NCBI GenBank assembly: GCA_032719365.1
Contig: CM064867.1
Location: forward strand, 61,006,136 to 61,070,135
Reading direction: 5' to 3'
Length of the DNA: 64,000 nt
Source of the DNA: Prinsepia uniflora
Lineage: Eukaryota; Streptophyta; Magnoliopsida; Rosales; Rosaceae
Shown here: piece by piece, positions 47,854-58,627 of the stretch
How the letters are laid out: each line of letters opens with the position of its first letter
Numbering within the stretch: position 1 is the stretch's first letter
Translations under genes and position numbers: made by a program
Notes under the pieces: generated by a model
The model's input: only the letters and a program-made list of their open reading frames with translations
The model's database searches: none
What the model was told of the DNA's origin: nothing

Positions 47854-50633
47854 TGACACGACCCACCCCAAATCCCCCGAGATTAAGGGCTAACTCATGC
47901 TCCCGTCTACCTCATGTACGACACGAAGGCTAAACACTTGTTCAACCCCCGTGGAACACGCAAGCTAGACAAGGGATGCCCAGGTCAACAGTACGAAAAC
48001 CAAGATTTTTTAACCAGAGTTCGCAGCCTTAATGTGGATCGCGTGTGTGATGTCCCCGTCTCTCTCTCAAAACAGCCCGCACCGCATCAAACCTGGAGGG
48101 TATCGAAAAAAAAACTGTGAGTGGACAAAAATAAATAATACGTTTAGAAAACAGTTTATAAGAAAATACATTTATACCCTCCACGAAAAACTAATGCATG
48201 TATTCGAAAACCATTTCATAACACCATTTCATTTCCAAGATATGAAAACCATTAATGAAAACCGAAAATCAAAATTGAAGTTCGGGCACTCAGCCCAAAA
48301 TCTATAAAATCCAAAACATCTGAAAACCAGTGAAAAACAAAAGTAAAACATCAATCAATCAAGTTGCTAGATCTCGCATATATCAGGCCTTCCCGAGTTA
48401 TCAACGAGTCTTTAAACTCAAAACACAATCAATAGGCCTCAGGGGATATCACAATAACCGAGTCTTTAAACTCAAAACATATCAATCTAGGGCCCTCCCC
48501 CGTATCAATCAACCGAATCTTTAAACTCAAAACCAGATCCAGCCATATACCGGGTCTTTAAACCCAAAACCAAGTATCAACAGGTCTTTAAACCCAAAAC
48601 CAAGTATCAACGGGTCTTTAAACCCAAAACCAAGTGAAAATCATAGAAAATCCAAAAATCTATCGAAAGCCAATTTCCAAAACCAAATCTGAAATCAACA
48701 GTTGAAATCCCAGTTTCAAATCCAGAAATCACTTTAAAACTGAAATCACGTTTATCGAAACCACTTTTATGAACTGGGCCTCAAGCCCGAAATCACTTTC
48801 CAAAATTCATTTATCAATCCTTGAAATCAAATCATAATTCAGATCCAAAATCAAGCATCAAAATCACATCAATCGGAGCATAAGATCATATCTCGTAAAA
48901 CGTACAAAAACGTAAATATATCGAAATACGTGCAAAACAAAAATCATAATGATCATAATCATAAACATAGAAATCACATATAGAAAACATATAAAATAGT
49001 TATACATGCATCATAAGTTTGAAAGCAAAGTCCACTCACTGACCATTCCCGCTACCGCCTCGATACGCGTGCAATTACACTTTCCTGGCTAATCCACTAT
49101 CACCGACTTTCCCGAACCTATCCAAATCACATTCTAAGGTCACTAACTACTTCATTGAGCTTCTAATAAATCCCCGTAATTTTCTCGATTTTTTTGTTAT
49201 TTTTAAACGTGCCCTAAAACCTTCGAACATCTTGAAACATATCGAAACGGTGTCCGATCGACTCGAAACTAGTCCCAAAATGTTCGTTACATCAATTACA
49301 TAAAATCATGTGTTGAAAACACCCCAGACTAGGCCCTACGCGACCTCATGCGCCGCCGAAAAGGGATACACGTGGGCCTCACGCGCCAGGGAACAGTCTC
49401 CTTCAACCTCTGTCGGACCGAGTCTGAACCGATCTGGTCCAGCCAAACCGGTGAGGAAGGTTCAACCCTCTAAATTGTTCTTTTTTGATCTGTTTTCAAC
49501 CCTTCTTCCACCATTAGCTTCGTCCAATCCTCAACAATTGATCTAAAGCCTTAAAACATAAAATTTAGGGCGAGATGTTACCTCCTCGATCAAGCAGAAA
49601 GCTTCAAATGTCCTCACTCAACAAAACGTAAATTGCCTTTTTCGAATCCTTGACTTACCAGTCACGGGTTCCACGGCCACTGCCTATGAAAGGCCTCGAA
49701 ACAAGGCTCCCTCGTCTCCTTTCAACCTCAGAAACCTCATCCTATGCACCAAATCAGTCATTAACTATGAAACCATCATGTGCCATTTTAATCTCAACAA
49801 GGGTGTTCACGGGTCTTACCTTCTTTTCTTCCACCACCGTGCACGACGGCCCTCCACAGTATCACCACCACATTCCTCATCGTTTATCCTCTCGTTTTTG
49901 TTCACAAATCAGGGGCAAAAGATCACATTGGAGAGTGAGGGGATCAATTGTTCCTCACGGGTCCTCTGTTTTCTTTGTTCTTCCCAACTTGTACACCTGT
50001 GCTTCTTTTTCTTTTTTAAAACATTTGAGGCAGCTGAGAAAGGTTCCACGTACCTCTAGAGAAGGGACAAGTGTCCCAGTATCATTAAACAATCATCCTA
50101 AGGCATCCAAGTGTCCCAATTCCACTGGGCACAGATCCCAATGCCACCAAATGACAATTTTACCCTTGTTTCACAAATTACCATTTTGCCCCTAAAATGT
50201 TTAGACAAAAACTCGAACCAGCCAATGTCCAATGATAGCTTGCCGCACGTCATTGTACTCAGAGGATCGAGACCTACCTAATGGTCCTCGAAATACGTGA
50301 AAAATGCATGTCGTATAAAAAGCCAATAATTTTCCCCTTTTTCAAACAAATTATCAAAATACCCCCAAACTTCCGAACATCATAACTTCTTTCTCGAATG
50401 TCAGAATCGGACGTACCACCTGTCTATGGACTCGTGACGTCCCAAACTACGTCACAGTCATTGGCCAAAGTCCATTTGACCGTCCGAATCAAAAGTAAAG
50501 ATTTTACCCATTCTAGGGGCAAAATCGTCATTTCGCACCGTCCGTCTGAAATCACCCAACTAATCACCGATTAACTTCAATAATCCGTCATTAAGCGCTA
50601 ATCTAATCCCAAACTCCGGGACGGGTCGTTACA
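47854..50633 (-). mobile_element. Solo LTR (2.78 kb) inside minisatellite, TATAG
   Basis: On the minus strand it starts TGTAACGACCCGTCCC at 50633 and ends GGGTCGTGTCA at 47854. TATAG is duplicated at 47849-47853 and 50634-50638. The pairing arms are CTGTGAGTGGAC at 48115-48126 and GTCCACTCACTG at 49030-49041, with one mismatch. The hairpin array is 48406-48625, and the shared block GTTCGTTACA is at 49282-49291. The frame 49650-50195 (plus) is antisense to the LTR and unrecognised. Confidence 0.93.
48406..48625. repeat. GAGTCTTTAAACTC / GGGTCTTTAAACCC hairpin array
   Basis: Six units, the reverse complement of the hairpins of element 3. The array passes from GAGTC...GACTC-type to GGGTC...GACCC-type arms, with both sides changing together. 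Confidence 0.85.
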
Positions 50634-50638
50634 TATAG

Positions 50639-51485
50639 AGTGCTTCGTGTGACGAAGGCTTAGAGTGCTACGCGCATCGAATGCTCAGAGTGCTTTGCAT
50701 GGTGAAGACTCGAGTGCTTTGCATGGCGAAGGCTTAGATTGCTTCACGTGGCAAAGGCTCGGAGTGCTTCGTATGGTGAATACTCGAGTGCTTTGTGTGG
50801 CAAAGGTTTAGTATGCTTCGCATGGTGAAGGCTTGGAGTGTTTCGCGTGGCGAAGGCTTAGTATGCTTGGCATCGCGAAGGTTTCGAGTGCTTCGCGTGT
50901 CGAAGGCTTCGAGTACTTCGCACGAAGAAGACTTCGAGTGATTTACATGGCAAAGGTTTAGTATGCTTAGTGTCACGAAGGCTTCGAGTGCTTCGCATGA
51001 CGAAGGCTTAAAGTGCTTCGCACATAGAAGGTTTCGAGTGCTTCGCGTGGCGAAGGCTTAAAGTGCTTCGCACGGGGAAGGCTTCGAGTGCTCCGCGTGA
51101 CAAATACTTTGGGTGCTTCACACGACAAAGGCTTCAAGTGCTTTGCGTATCGAAAGTTTCGAGTGCTTCGCACGACGAAGGCTCCACGTGCTTCGCGTGG
51201 AGAAGGCTTTGAGTGCTTCGTGTGGTGAAGGCTTAGAGTGCATCGCATGGCGAAGACTTCCAGTGCTTCACGTAGCGAAGACTTCGACTGCTTCAGGTAG
51301 CGAAGGATTAAAGTGCTTTGTGTGACGAAGGCTTCGAGTGCTTCACCTGGCGAACGCTTAAAGTGCTTTGGGTGACGAAGGCTTCGAGTGCTTCGCTGGC
51401 GAAGGTTTCGAGTACTTCGCATGGAGAAGACTTTGAGTGCTTCGCACGGCGAATGCTTCGAGTGCTTTGCTTGGTGAAGGCTTTG
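50639..51485. repeat. 25-bp minisatellite, right block (about 34 units)
   Basis: Continuation of the block at 47349-47848. The spacer is mostly GCTTCGAGTG here and GCTTGGAGTG on the left, so the two parts of the array have diverged or been amplified separately. Translated frames (e.g. minus 50973-51422) repeat every 25 residues and are by-products of the array. Confidence 0.9.
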
Positions 51486-52893
51486 TGTCTAAGCTGCACC
51501 TGTACTCCAAGTGTATAGCTTTCTTTTTCGAAGTCGCTTGGAGGTGTGTCATGGGACATGGTCCAACACTTGAAATTGATGATGCATGGTTGAATCTAAT
51601 GCAGAAGGTCGTCTTCTAGACCGACGTCGCATTGGATTCCTTGGAGGCATTGATCCAGCATCTTTTTGACGTCTCCAACATGTAGTATGCCTCGATTGGT
51701 GGGGGGAAAGTAGCGTCAAGTCAGCTAGTGCCGACTTCCCGTTATCTCCATTGTCGAAGTGTGTACGTATGTTAGTGAGTATGTCCTATACTCCTCTCTG
51801 TGGTGGCCAAAATTTCTTGAACCTTCATTGACTTGTCCACTCGAGCATGCTTTTGCAATCTGGGAGGTCACGTCATGTCGTTGACTCCATACTCGGCAGG
51901 TGTGTCTTTCTTTTCCAAAATCGCTTAGTGATGCATCTTGAGTCATTATCCAGCGATTGACGAGCTCCTTGCTAGTGTGCTTTAGAAGGTTCCCTTACCC
52001 TTCGCAAGGTGTGCTGCTTCTCTTAGTAGCTTCAGACATTCTGACGCCTCGTTGAAGTCATTGTAGGAGCTTTGATTGGACTTGGTCTTGGCTGTTTAGC
52101 TGTTTGACTTGCTGTGATGAGTCGTGTTGTGGGAGCGAATGTTGTAGCACATGCGCATGTCATGTAAGGTGTCGGGACTTATGCCTCGAGCTCTGGTGGT
52201 CAGCTGTCACGCTTCGGTCTATGTGGGCTCAGGTGCATCCTCGTACATGATGTGCAGAGTGTTAGGACTCACGTCTTGAGCTCTGGTGACAAGGTGTCAC
52301 GCCTTGTATTTCATGGACTTGAGCGCATCGTCGTGCATGGTGTACGAAGCATTGAGTGTTTTGTCCTTAAGCTCTAGCGGTAGTGTCACATCGCGTTCTT
52401 CATGGGTTCGAGTGTGTCCTCATGCATGATGTAGGTTGTTCATAAGCCTTCGAAGTTCAGACGTCGGTGTGGAGCCAACTTAGGGCTTGTTGTGACGCCT
52501 TTCCAGCTAGTTTTCTATCCGCATATAGGAAGGTTACCATCGCGCCTAATGCGGAAAGTGGATTGATGTCGGAAGTACGCCAGTACTGAGTGGCTTGGAG
52601 ATGGCATGGACATCGTTACTGCTGCTGGTGCCTTTCTTGCACCATAGAAAATTCTGGTTGCAAAACAGGTGACAATTCCCATTCAGAGTGTTGCAGTTGA
52701 ACCTCTAGAATCCTGTTGAATGTGCCTCTCTTATCATGAGTCTTCGTGATGAAGGCGTTGAGCCTGTTAGATCGTTATGTCCTTCATGTTCTTTCCATAG
52801 ATGAAGAACGATGAACAATGATGAAGTTTTTTGAGAAAACTGGAGAGCATGCGTTGAGTATTTCTCAATTCGGCTCTCAATGAAAGCATCAGT
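51486..52893 (-). other. Element X internal part 3, unrecognised
   Basis: About 1.4 kb next to the 5' LTR. Near 52150-52440 there are loose repeats of a phrase like GAGCTCTGGTG...TGTCACGC...TCATG (three copies, about 110-120 bp apart). No coding region is recognised. A minus-strand frame of 68 codons starts in the LTR at 52911. Confidence 0.4.
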
Positions 52894-53415
52894 TGTTGAT
52901 GCAGAAATCATCGGGACTTATAGAATTCCTTCTTGATCCCTACACACAGTAACAAGAAACAAACGGAGTTAAGGTTGAAGCCCGAGGGGGTGGTTCAACC
53001 AAGAACACTCTGATGCCAAAGTCAGTTTAATCGAGAGAAATAAACCGGCAAAGTTTTGGTATGAGTTTTTGAATTTCCTCCTGAAGTGAAGAGAGACCAT
53101 GTATTTATAGTGGAGTCTTGTGAGTCATGGGAGAGTTTGATTGGTTGAAGAAGATAGTGTTTAATAGGTAATTCTACAGAGAGAAATCATTATTATTAAC
53201 TATATAAATAATAATAAATAAATAAATAACTCGCTGAGAGATTATTTATTATTGGTATTTATCTAATTAATTAATATATTCAATTGATAAATATATTAAA
53301 TTAATGCGAAGATCATGGGATGCCGTCATCGTATTTACCAGGGATAATATCGACATTAAGTGAGTTACGAGCCATGTGGCAGCTGCATAATTTTTCGGTG
53401 ATTTATGGTTCCACA
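52894..53415 (-). repeat. 5' LTR of element X
   Basis: Direct repeat of 31143-31683. The minus-strand TATA-like CTATAAATA is at 53102-53110, with transcription expected to start some 30 bp to its left. Confidence 0.85.
53102..53110 (-). promoter_or_regulatory. TATA box of element X
   Basis: CTATAAATA on the minus strand matches the plant TATA consensus and is kept in both LTRs (also 31360-31368). It supports the minus orientation of the element. Confidence 0.6.
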
Positions 53416-53420
53416 CAATC

Positions 53421-54594
53421 GAAACAAAAAGGAAGTAAATAACAACAAATATTTACAACTGATGACTATCTACTAAGTGCTAATTTCCTTTAATAGTTAT
53501 ATTCTACCAAAAATTTGACCGTACGAGTAAATTTCATTGATAAAAGAGAAAATATACACTAATGAGCTTTAACATTTAAAATGTATACTATGAAAATCTA
53601 AGAAAAAAATAACAATTTTATACATTACCATGTAATATGAAAATACTAAGATTGTACCCTTTTAGTTTTCAAGGCATTAAATGTGTCTATTATCTAGTTA
53701 ATGTTGATGGTATCAACAAATACTCTTTTTATTTCAATAATATAGCATGAAATCTTCAAAAATATCAATATATCTTATTTAGATGTAGAACAAATTAATG
53801 TGTGGGTTGATTTATCTATTTAGGCTAGCAATTTCAAGTGGTTGAAGCCCACCCTAGCCTATAGACTAGATCTATGCATGTTCCTTAATTATTATTTCAA
53901 GATTATTCATACAAAAAATCAGTCACAATTTGAGATTATTTAGTTATGTATATGTATTAATAAATGGACAGTTTAGTATGATGATCTGAATTCTTAATCA
54001 TACTGTTTACTATTTTGATACAATATCAATACAATATCAATGGCTAAAAAATCTTTAATCTTGTCGACTTTTGACTTCTTGTATAATTTGTATTAGTCAT
54101 GTTCTACCTAAGCTCAAAGCCGACCATAAGGGGTGTCCAAGGGGCACGAGCCCGGGGCCCAAAATATTATAGGACCCAAAATATGTTTAAAATTATTAAT
54201 ATATTTTTATATATAAAAAATTAATTAATTAATAAATAAAGTATGCGGATAAATAAATAAAATAAGATTATGTAAGTTTGATGTTAGTTTAAGTTTTTTA
54301 AGTAGAAGAGTTCCTATTTGAAGACTAAATACTTGTATTGAATATGAAAGTTGTAGTCTAATAGTTTTGAATGTGAACATTTTCATCTATGTATAAGTTA
54401 GAAGTATAGAAAGATTTTTTTTTTTGAACTAAATGTAATGTCTTGAGCATGAAGTCTTTTTTTTTTTAAGGATTTTTGTTCCAATAAATTTTCCTTAACA
54501 AAATTTTAATGAGGCCTCATAATATAAAAATGAAATAATCAATCAATAAAAATTACGTTTTTAATAGTTTAGTGTATAAATTAAGGGCATATTT
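53421..54594. other. AT-rich DNA without recognised features
   Basis: About 1.2 kb, strongly AT-rich, that follows the right end of element X and may begin with more copia LTR. A GC-rich spot at 54127-54175 (GGGGCACGAGCCCGGGGCCC, then CAAAATATTATAGG) stands out but I do not recognise it. No coding frame of note. Confidence 0.5.
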
Positions 54595-55304
54595 ATTTTT
54601 TTGGCAATCAAATAAATTACAAGAAAGCCAACAAAAACTAAACAACAGCTCTAGAAGAACTAACTCCCACCCGATCAAAAATAAGGATAGCACCAACAGA
54701 CAAAGGGGGTTGTGATAAAACCACAATCCCAGGATCACACCCATGTCCCAAATTAGTAAAATAATTAGCAACACGAATACATTCCCTATAGATATGGGTC
54801 ACCTCGCATCTCCAAGCACAGACCATAAGCTCCTTACAACCATCCACCAAAGAAGCCAAAGGCTGGAAAGCACCCAACACGGAGGACAAGATAATGACCG
54901 CCACGACGGAATCAGATTCCAGTACCACATCCCTGAACCCCATCCTCCAAGCCAACTCTAGCCCATGGAAAATCCCCCACAATTCAGCCAACAAGACCTC
55001 ACCAATGCCCAAATTAATATAGAACCTAGTGATCTAAGATCCCTCATTGTCTCGAATGATGCCTCCAACAGCAATACAACCCCGATCCCTCAATCTAGAT
55101 CCATCAGAACTAATTTACACAACACCACTAGGCAGTTTCAACCAGGCAAGCTCCACCACACGGCAAGAGGGCTCCCATTATTCCTCTCAATCACCCTACT
55201 CCATTCTCGGGAATAAGTAACCACTACCTGCCAGGGATGACTAGGCTGAGAAAATGAGCTGTCAAATATCCTCGTATTCCTCCAACGCCAAATGAACCAT
55301 CAGT
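54595..55304 (-). pseudogene. LINE 3' fragment with RNase H domain
   Basis: The minus strand encodes an RNase H-like (RVT_3) domain: LLAELWGIFHGLELAW, GFRDVVLESDS, then ELMVCAWRCEVTHIYRE and RVANYFTNLGHG (55012-54640). Upstream, with stops and frameshifts, come INSDGS and GGIIRDNEGS (near 55100-55030) and a FIWRWRNTRIF motif (near 55295), as in plant L1-type LINEs after the reverse transcriptase. The conserved acidic residues of the D-G-S, E-L and ESDS motifs are visible. The end at 54595 is an A run on the minus strand. Element 2 cuts it at 55305, so the reverse transcriptase, if present, lies beyond the window. A domesticated RNase H gene is less likely given the breaks. Confidence 0.8.
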
Positions 55305-56047
55305 TGACAGGACCCATCCCAATCCCCCCGGGATTAGTGCGGGATGAACCTGCTCCCGTCTGACACGAAGTGTCAGACAAGGGATATTTTCGTCCTTTGC
55401 CCTCCCGGGCTATCAGAGTATGCCAGGATCCGGAGGAGGTATGTGATATCTCGATCTCTGCTACAGTCCACATCCGATGTCAACCTGAAGGGCAGTCAAA
55501 ACATTAAAAACTGTGAGTGGACAAAACAAGAGTTTATACAAGCATTTAATAAGAAGACATTTGTACCCTCCACTAAAAAGCATGCATGCATTCGAAAACC
55601 ATTTATCCAAAAACAAACCATATGTGGGACTAAGCCCAAAGCAGATATAAGCCAAGGTCGAAAGGACCACAATGAAAACGACCATACGGGCCACTGCCCA
55701 AATCCTGTGCACACCTGTACACACCACATATCATATATCATATATCCATCACATACATATATATAGGTCACACAACCAATCCTGTCACGGTATCCAAAGC
55801 TACGCGCGTGCTACCTGGGTCTCAATCCGAGTCATCTCGAAGTCAAGGTCAATGTCCGCAGATCACTGACCCTACCCGAGGTAATAGTAACCATAGCCTT
55901 CCTAAGAGTAAGGAACCCAACTGGGGGGTGACTCCACTCAGTCGGTGCTCCGTGACTACTCCGGGGTCCACCCAGGCCAACGACCCTCCCCGGAGGAGAT
56001 AATAGAAGTAGAGGAAGGTAGATGAACATATATATACATAACATAAA

Positions 56048-56282
56048 CATTCATGACCGGTTCCCCTGAACCGTCATGATCTATAATATCCATAATCAGG
56101 TAACATGCCGGTTCCCATAAACCGTCATGTACCGTAATAACCAACAAGGGTTCATGCCGGTTCCCATAAACCGTCATGAACCAGAATGACCTAACAAAGG
56201 TTCATGCCAGTTCCCATAAACCGTCATGAACCGCAATGACCTTTCCAGAGTTCATGCCGGTTCCCATAAACCGTCATGAACT
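56048..56282. repeat. Tandem 34-nt hairpin array (five units)
   Basis: Reverse complement of the element 1 array. The arms vary in pairs: CATTCATGACCGG/..., GGTAACATG/CATGTACC, GGTTCATG/CATGAACC and AGTTCATG/CATGAACT. Confidence 0.85.
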
Positions 56283-56994
56283 TGGAAGTCCACGTAGGGT
56301 CCCTGACCCGAAATCATAAACCATAAAGTAACTAGGTCTCGTGCCCGAACATAGGACATCGGCTGGGCACCGTGCCCGGAATATGAGGTCATATGCCCGA
56401 GACAAAACCAAATGGGTCTCATACCCGAGTTTATCCTTTTGAAATTCAAATCCAGTTCATTTAAATCAATACAGAAATACAGACCCGTATAAGCACCGTA
56501 TAAGGCCGAAACCTCGAAATACGTGCTTATACGTAACCACATACAAATGCACCCATGGCATCATCAAACAAGTAATAAAACATATAATAAACATTTATGC
56601 ATGCACCAATTTAGAAAACAAGGTCCACTCACAGACCGTCCGAGCTGCCGCCTCGATTTGCGTGCCATACGGCTCCCCGAGCCGATCACCATCACCGGGA
56701 CTCCCAAACCTGTCCAAATCGTAATAGAAGGTTACTATCTACTTAATTAACCTCCTACCAAAGCCCCGTAATTTTCCCGTATTTTTAACTATTTTTAATC
56801 CCGAACCTAAACCTTCCGATGCCCCAAAACATATCGAGACGGTGTCCGATCGACACGAAACTAGTCCCAAAATGTTCGTTACATCGAATAGAAGATTTCG
56901 TACGTTGGAACCTTCCCCAGATTCCCTGCCACGCGCCCTCACGCGCCTCCTAAAGTGGCTGCGCGTGGGTTTCACGCGCCGCTACAGTACCTGC

Positions 56995-57312
56995 TGACGT
57001 CATCGCTGACGTCAGCATGACGTCATCTGACAGGTGCCACGTGTCATGCTCCCATTGTTCCATGTCACTGTGCTGTCAGTGCCACGTGGCAGTCTGACAT
57101 GTGCCACGTGTCATCACGGCACTGGTCCACGTCTGTGCCACGTGTCATCCCCTGATTGGGCCACGTCACTGACATGTCAGTGTTGACTGTGCACTGACAT
57201 GTGACACGTGTCGCACTCCTATTGGTCCATTTTCTGACATGTCAGCTGACATTGTCAGATCTGACAATGATGACGTCAGCCCTGACATGATGACGTCAGC
57301 AGGATGACGTCA
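56995..57312. promoter_or_regulatory. TGACGTCA/CACGTG cluster, element 2
   Basis: Same kind of cluster as 14183-14509, with site order and spacing partly rearranged (for example extra TGCCACGTGTCA copies), but the palindromes themselves kept. Confidence 0.6.
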
Positions 57313-58087
57313 CTTGTCATCTCTGTCCTCCCGCGGGTCGACCCGAATACCAGTAACCGGGTCGCCGTGACCCGCGGCTTGACCCGGCCGGTTCTCCCTG
57401 CTCCGGCCACCATTTTTCCTCCCGTTTGTCCCATTCTACTCCTCTCAACCTAACCTAAAGATCCATGGGCTTAAAAACTATGAAACGGGTCGCGATAATT
57501 ACCTACGGTGCCAAGAACAGTCGCCCAGTTTCCGGCCGTCCTTCTGGGCTGCACCGTCGTCCCCCGCCACTTCATTCGATCCTGTTAGCCTCCTCAAGTC
57601 CCCAGAATCACAACCTAATTATTAGTTTCGATTCAAACCCAATAAAACTCAAGTTTCAAATTCAAACCCCAAAACCTACCTTTTCGGGTTTCCTCCCGCC
57701 GTGTCCTCCGTCGTCCTCAGCCGTCGTGTCCTTTAGTCCTTCACCGTCACATCCTCACATTATCTCTCTGGTCTCAATCACAGATGATGAGGGAGTGTGG
57801 GTGTTGGCTGTGTTTTGAAGAAAATGAAGAATGGAGGGTTAATGGGGTTTTCGGGTTTTTGTGAAGGAAAAGGAAGAAAATGAAATGAAAAAGGTGATGG
57901 TGCCGTGGAAGAGAAGAGAGAAGGAGATGGTGTGATCAGATGAGGGAATGAGAGATGGAGGGTGAGGATTTAAGATAGAATTGAAATGGATGGTTAAGAT
58001 TGAATGGTGGGTGGGTTTGGTTTATAAAATAATTAAATAATATTAATTAATTATATAGATCCAGATTTTGGGGGATCAAGTCAATGG

Positions 58088-58111
58088 GATGAGTGACACT
58101 TGTCACTCATC
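58088..58111. promoter_or_regulatory. Perfect 24-bp palindrome, element 2
   Basis: Arms GATGAGTGACA and TGTCACTCATC around a central CT (AG on the other strand), as at 13433-13456. Confidence 0.75.
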
Positions 58112-58627
58112 CATGGGGCCCACCAAAATATCCACCCAATCAGATTTTGCCAAAACGTCCCCGTCTCGAAGTTCGTGCATAGTGAAATCGAACTTCCGTG
58201 ACCTATAACTCTCCCGTTCGAAGTCCGATTTCAGTGTGCCGCCTGCCTATGGATTCGTATCGTCCTTATCTACGTAACGGTCTTCGGCCCTCGGCCATCA
58301 GACCTCCCGGTCAAAAAGTCAACATTTGACCCCTTTTATCCAAAATTACCAAAATGCCCCTAAACTTCCGAACGTCATAGCTTCCTCCTTGAACGTCGGA
58401 ATTGAACGTGCCACCTGTCTATGAACTCGTGATGTCACGAACTACGTCACGGTCATCGGTCAAAGTCCATTTGACCGCCCGCTTAAAAAGTCAACGTTTT
58501 GCCACCACTAGGGGCAAAACGGTCATTTCGCATCGTTCGTCCGATTTAGCCTAACTAATCACCGATTAACCTCACTAATCGTGATTAGTCACTAATCTAA
58601 TCATGGAATTTGGGACGGGTCGTTACA

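Larger units (their letters stand above)
31143..53415 (-). mobile_element. Large non-coding LTR element (element X), CAATC
   Basis: Direct repeats of 541 and 522 bp (31143-31683 and 52894-53415), TG...CA ends, and duplicated CAATC at 31138-31142 and 53416-53420 define it. A CTATAAATA box on the minus strand in both repeats, and a G-rich tract (ATGTGGGGGCATT) next to the left repeat, give minus orientation. Without nested insertions it is about 6.7 kb. The internal part (31684-32668, 45478-47853, 50639-52893) has no recognisable protein but two minisatellites. It is thus a large non-autonomous derivative; the superfamily is unknown. It carries element 3 and the solo LTR 47854-50633. Confidence 0.88.
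55305..58627 (-). repeat. 3' LTR of element 2
   Basis: On the minus strand it runs TGTAACGACCCGTCCC (58627) to GGTCCTGTCA (55305), 3.32 kb. The pairing arms are 55511-55522 and 56623-56634, the array 56048-56282, the TGACGTCA/CACGTG cluster 56995-57312, and the palindrome 58088-58111. Confidence 0.92.

Noticed and set aside
49650..50195. 181-codon plus-strand frame
   Set aside because: Antisense within a solo LTR, not kept in related LTRs, low-complexity text with no known motif.
50973..51422. 149-codon minus-strand frame rich in R, S and K
   Set aside because: Translation of the 25-bp minisatellite, repeating every 25 residues; neighbouring frames are open as well.
54127..54175. GC-rich GGGGCACGAGCCCGGGGCCC spot as a regulatory site or gene end
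   Set aside because: It looks like phrases seen near decayed plant transposon-derived genes, but I could not tie it to any family or adjacent frame.
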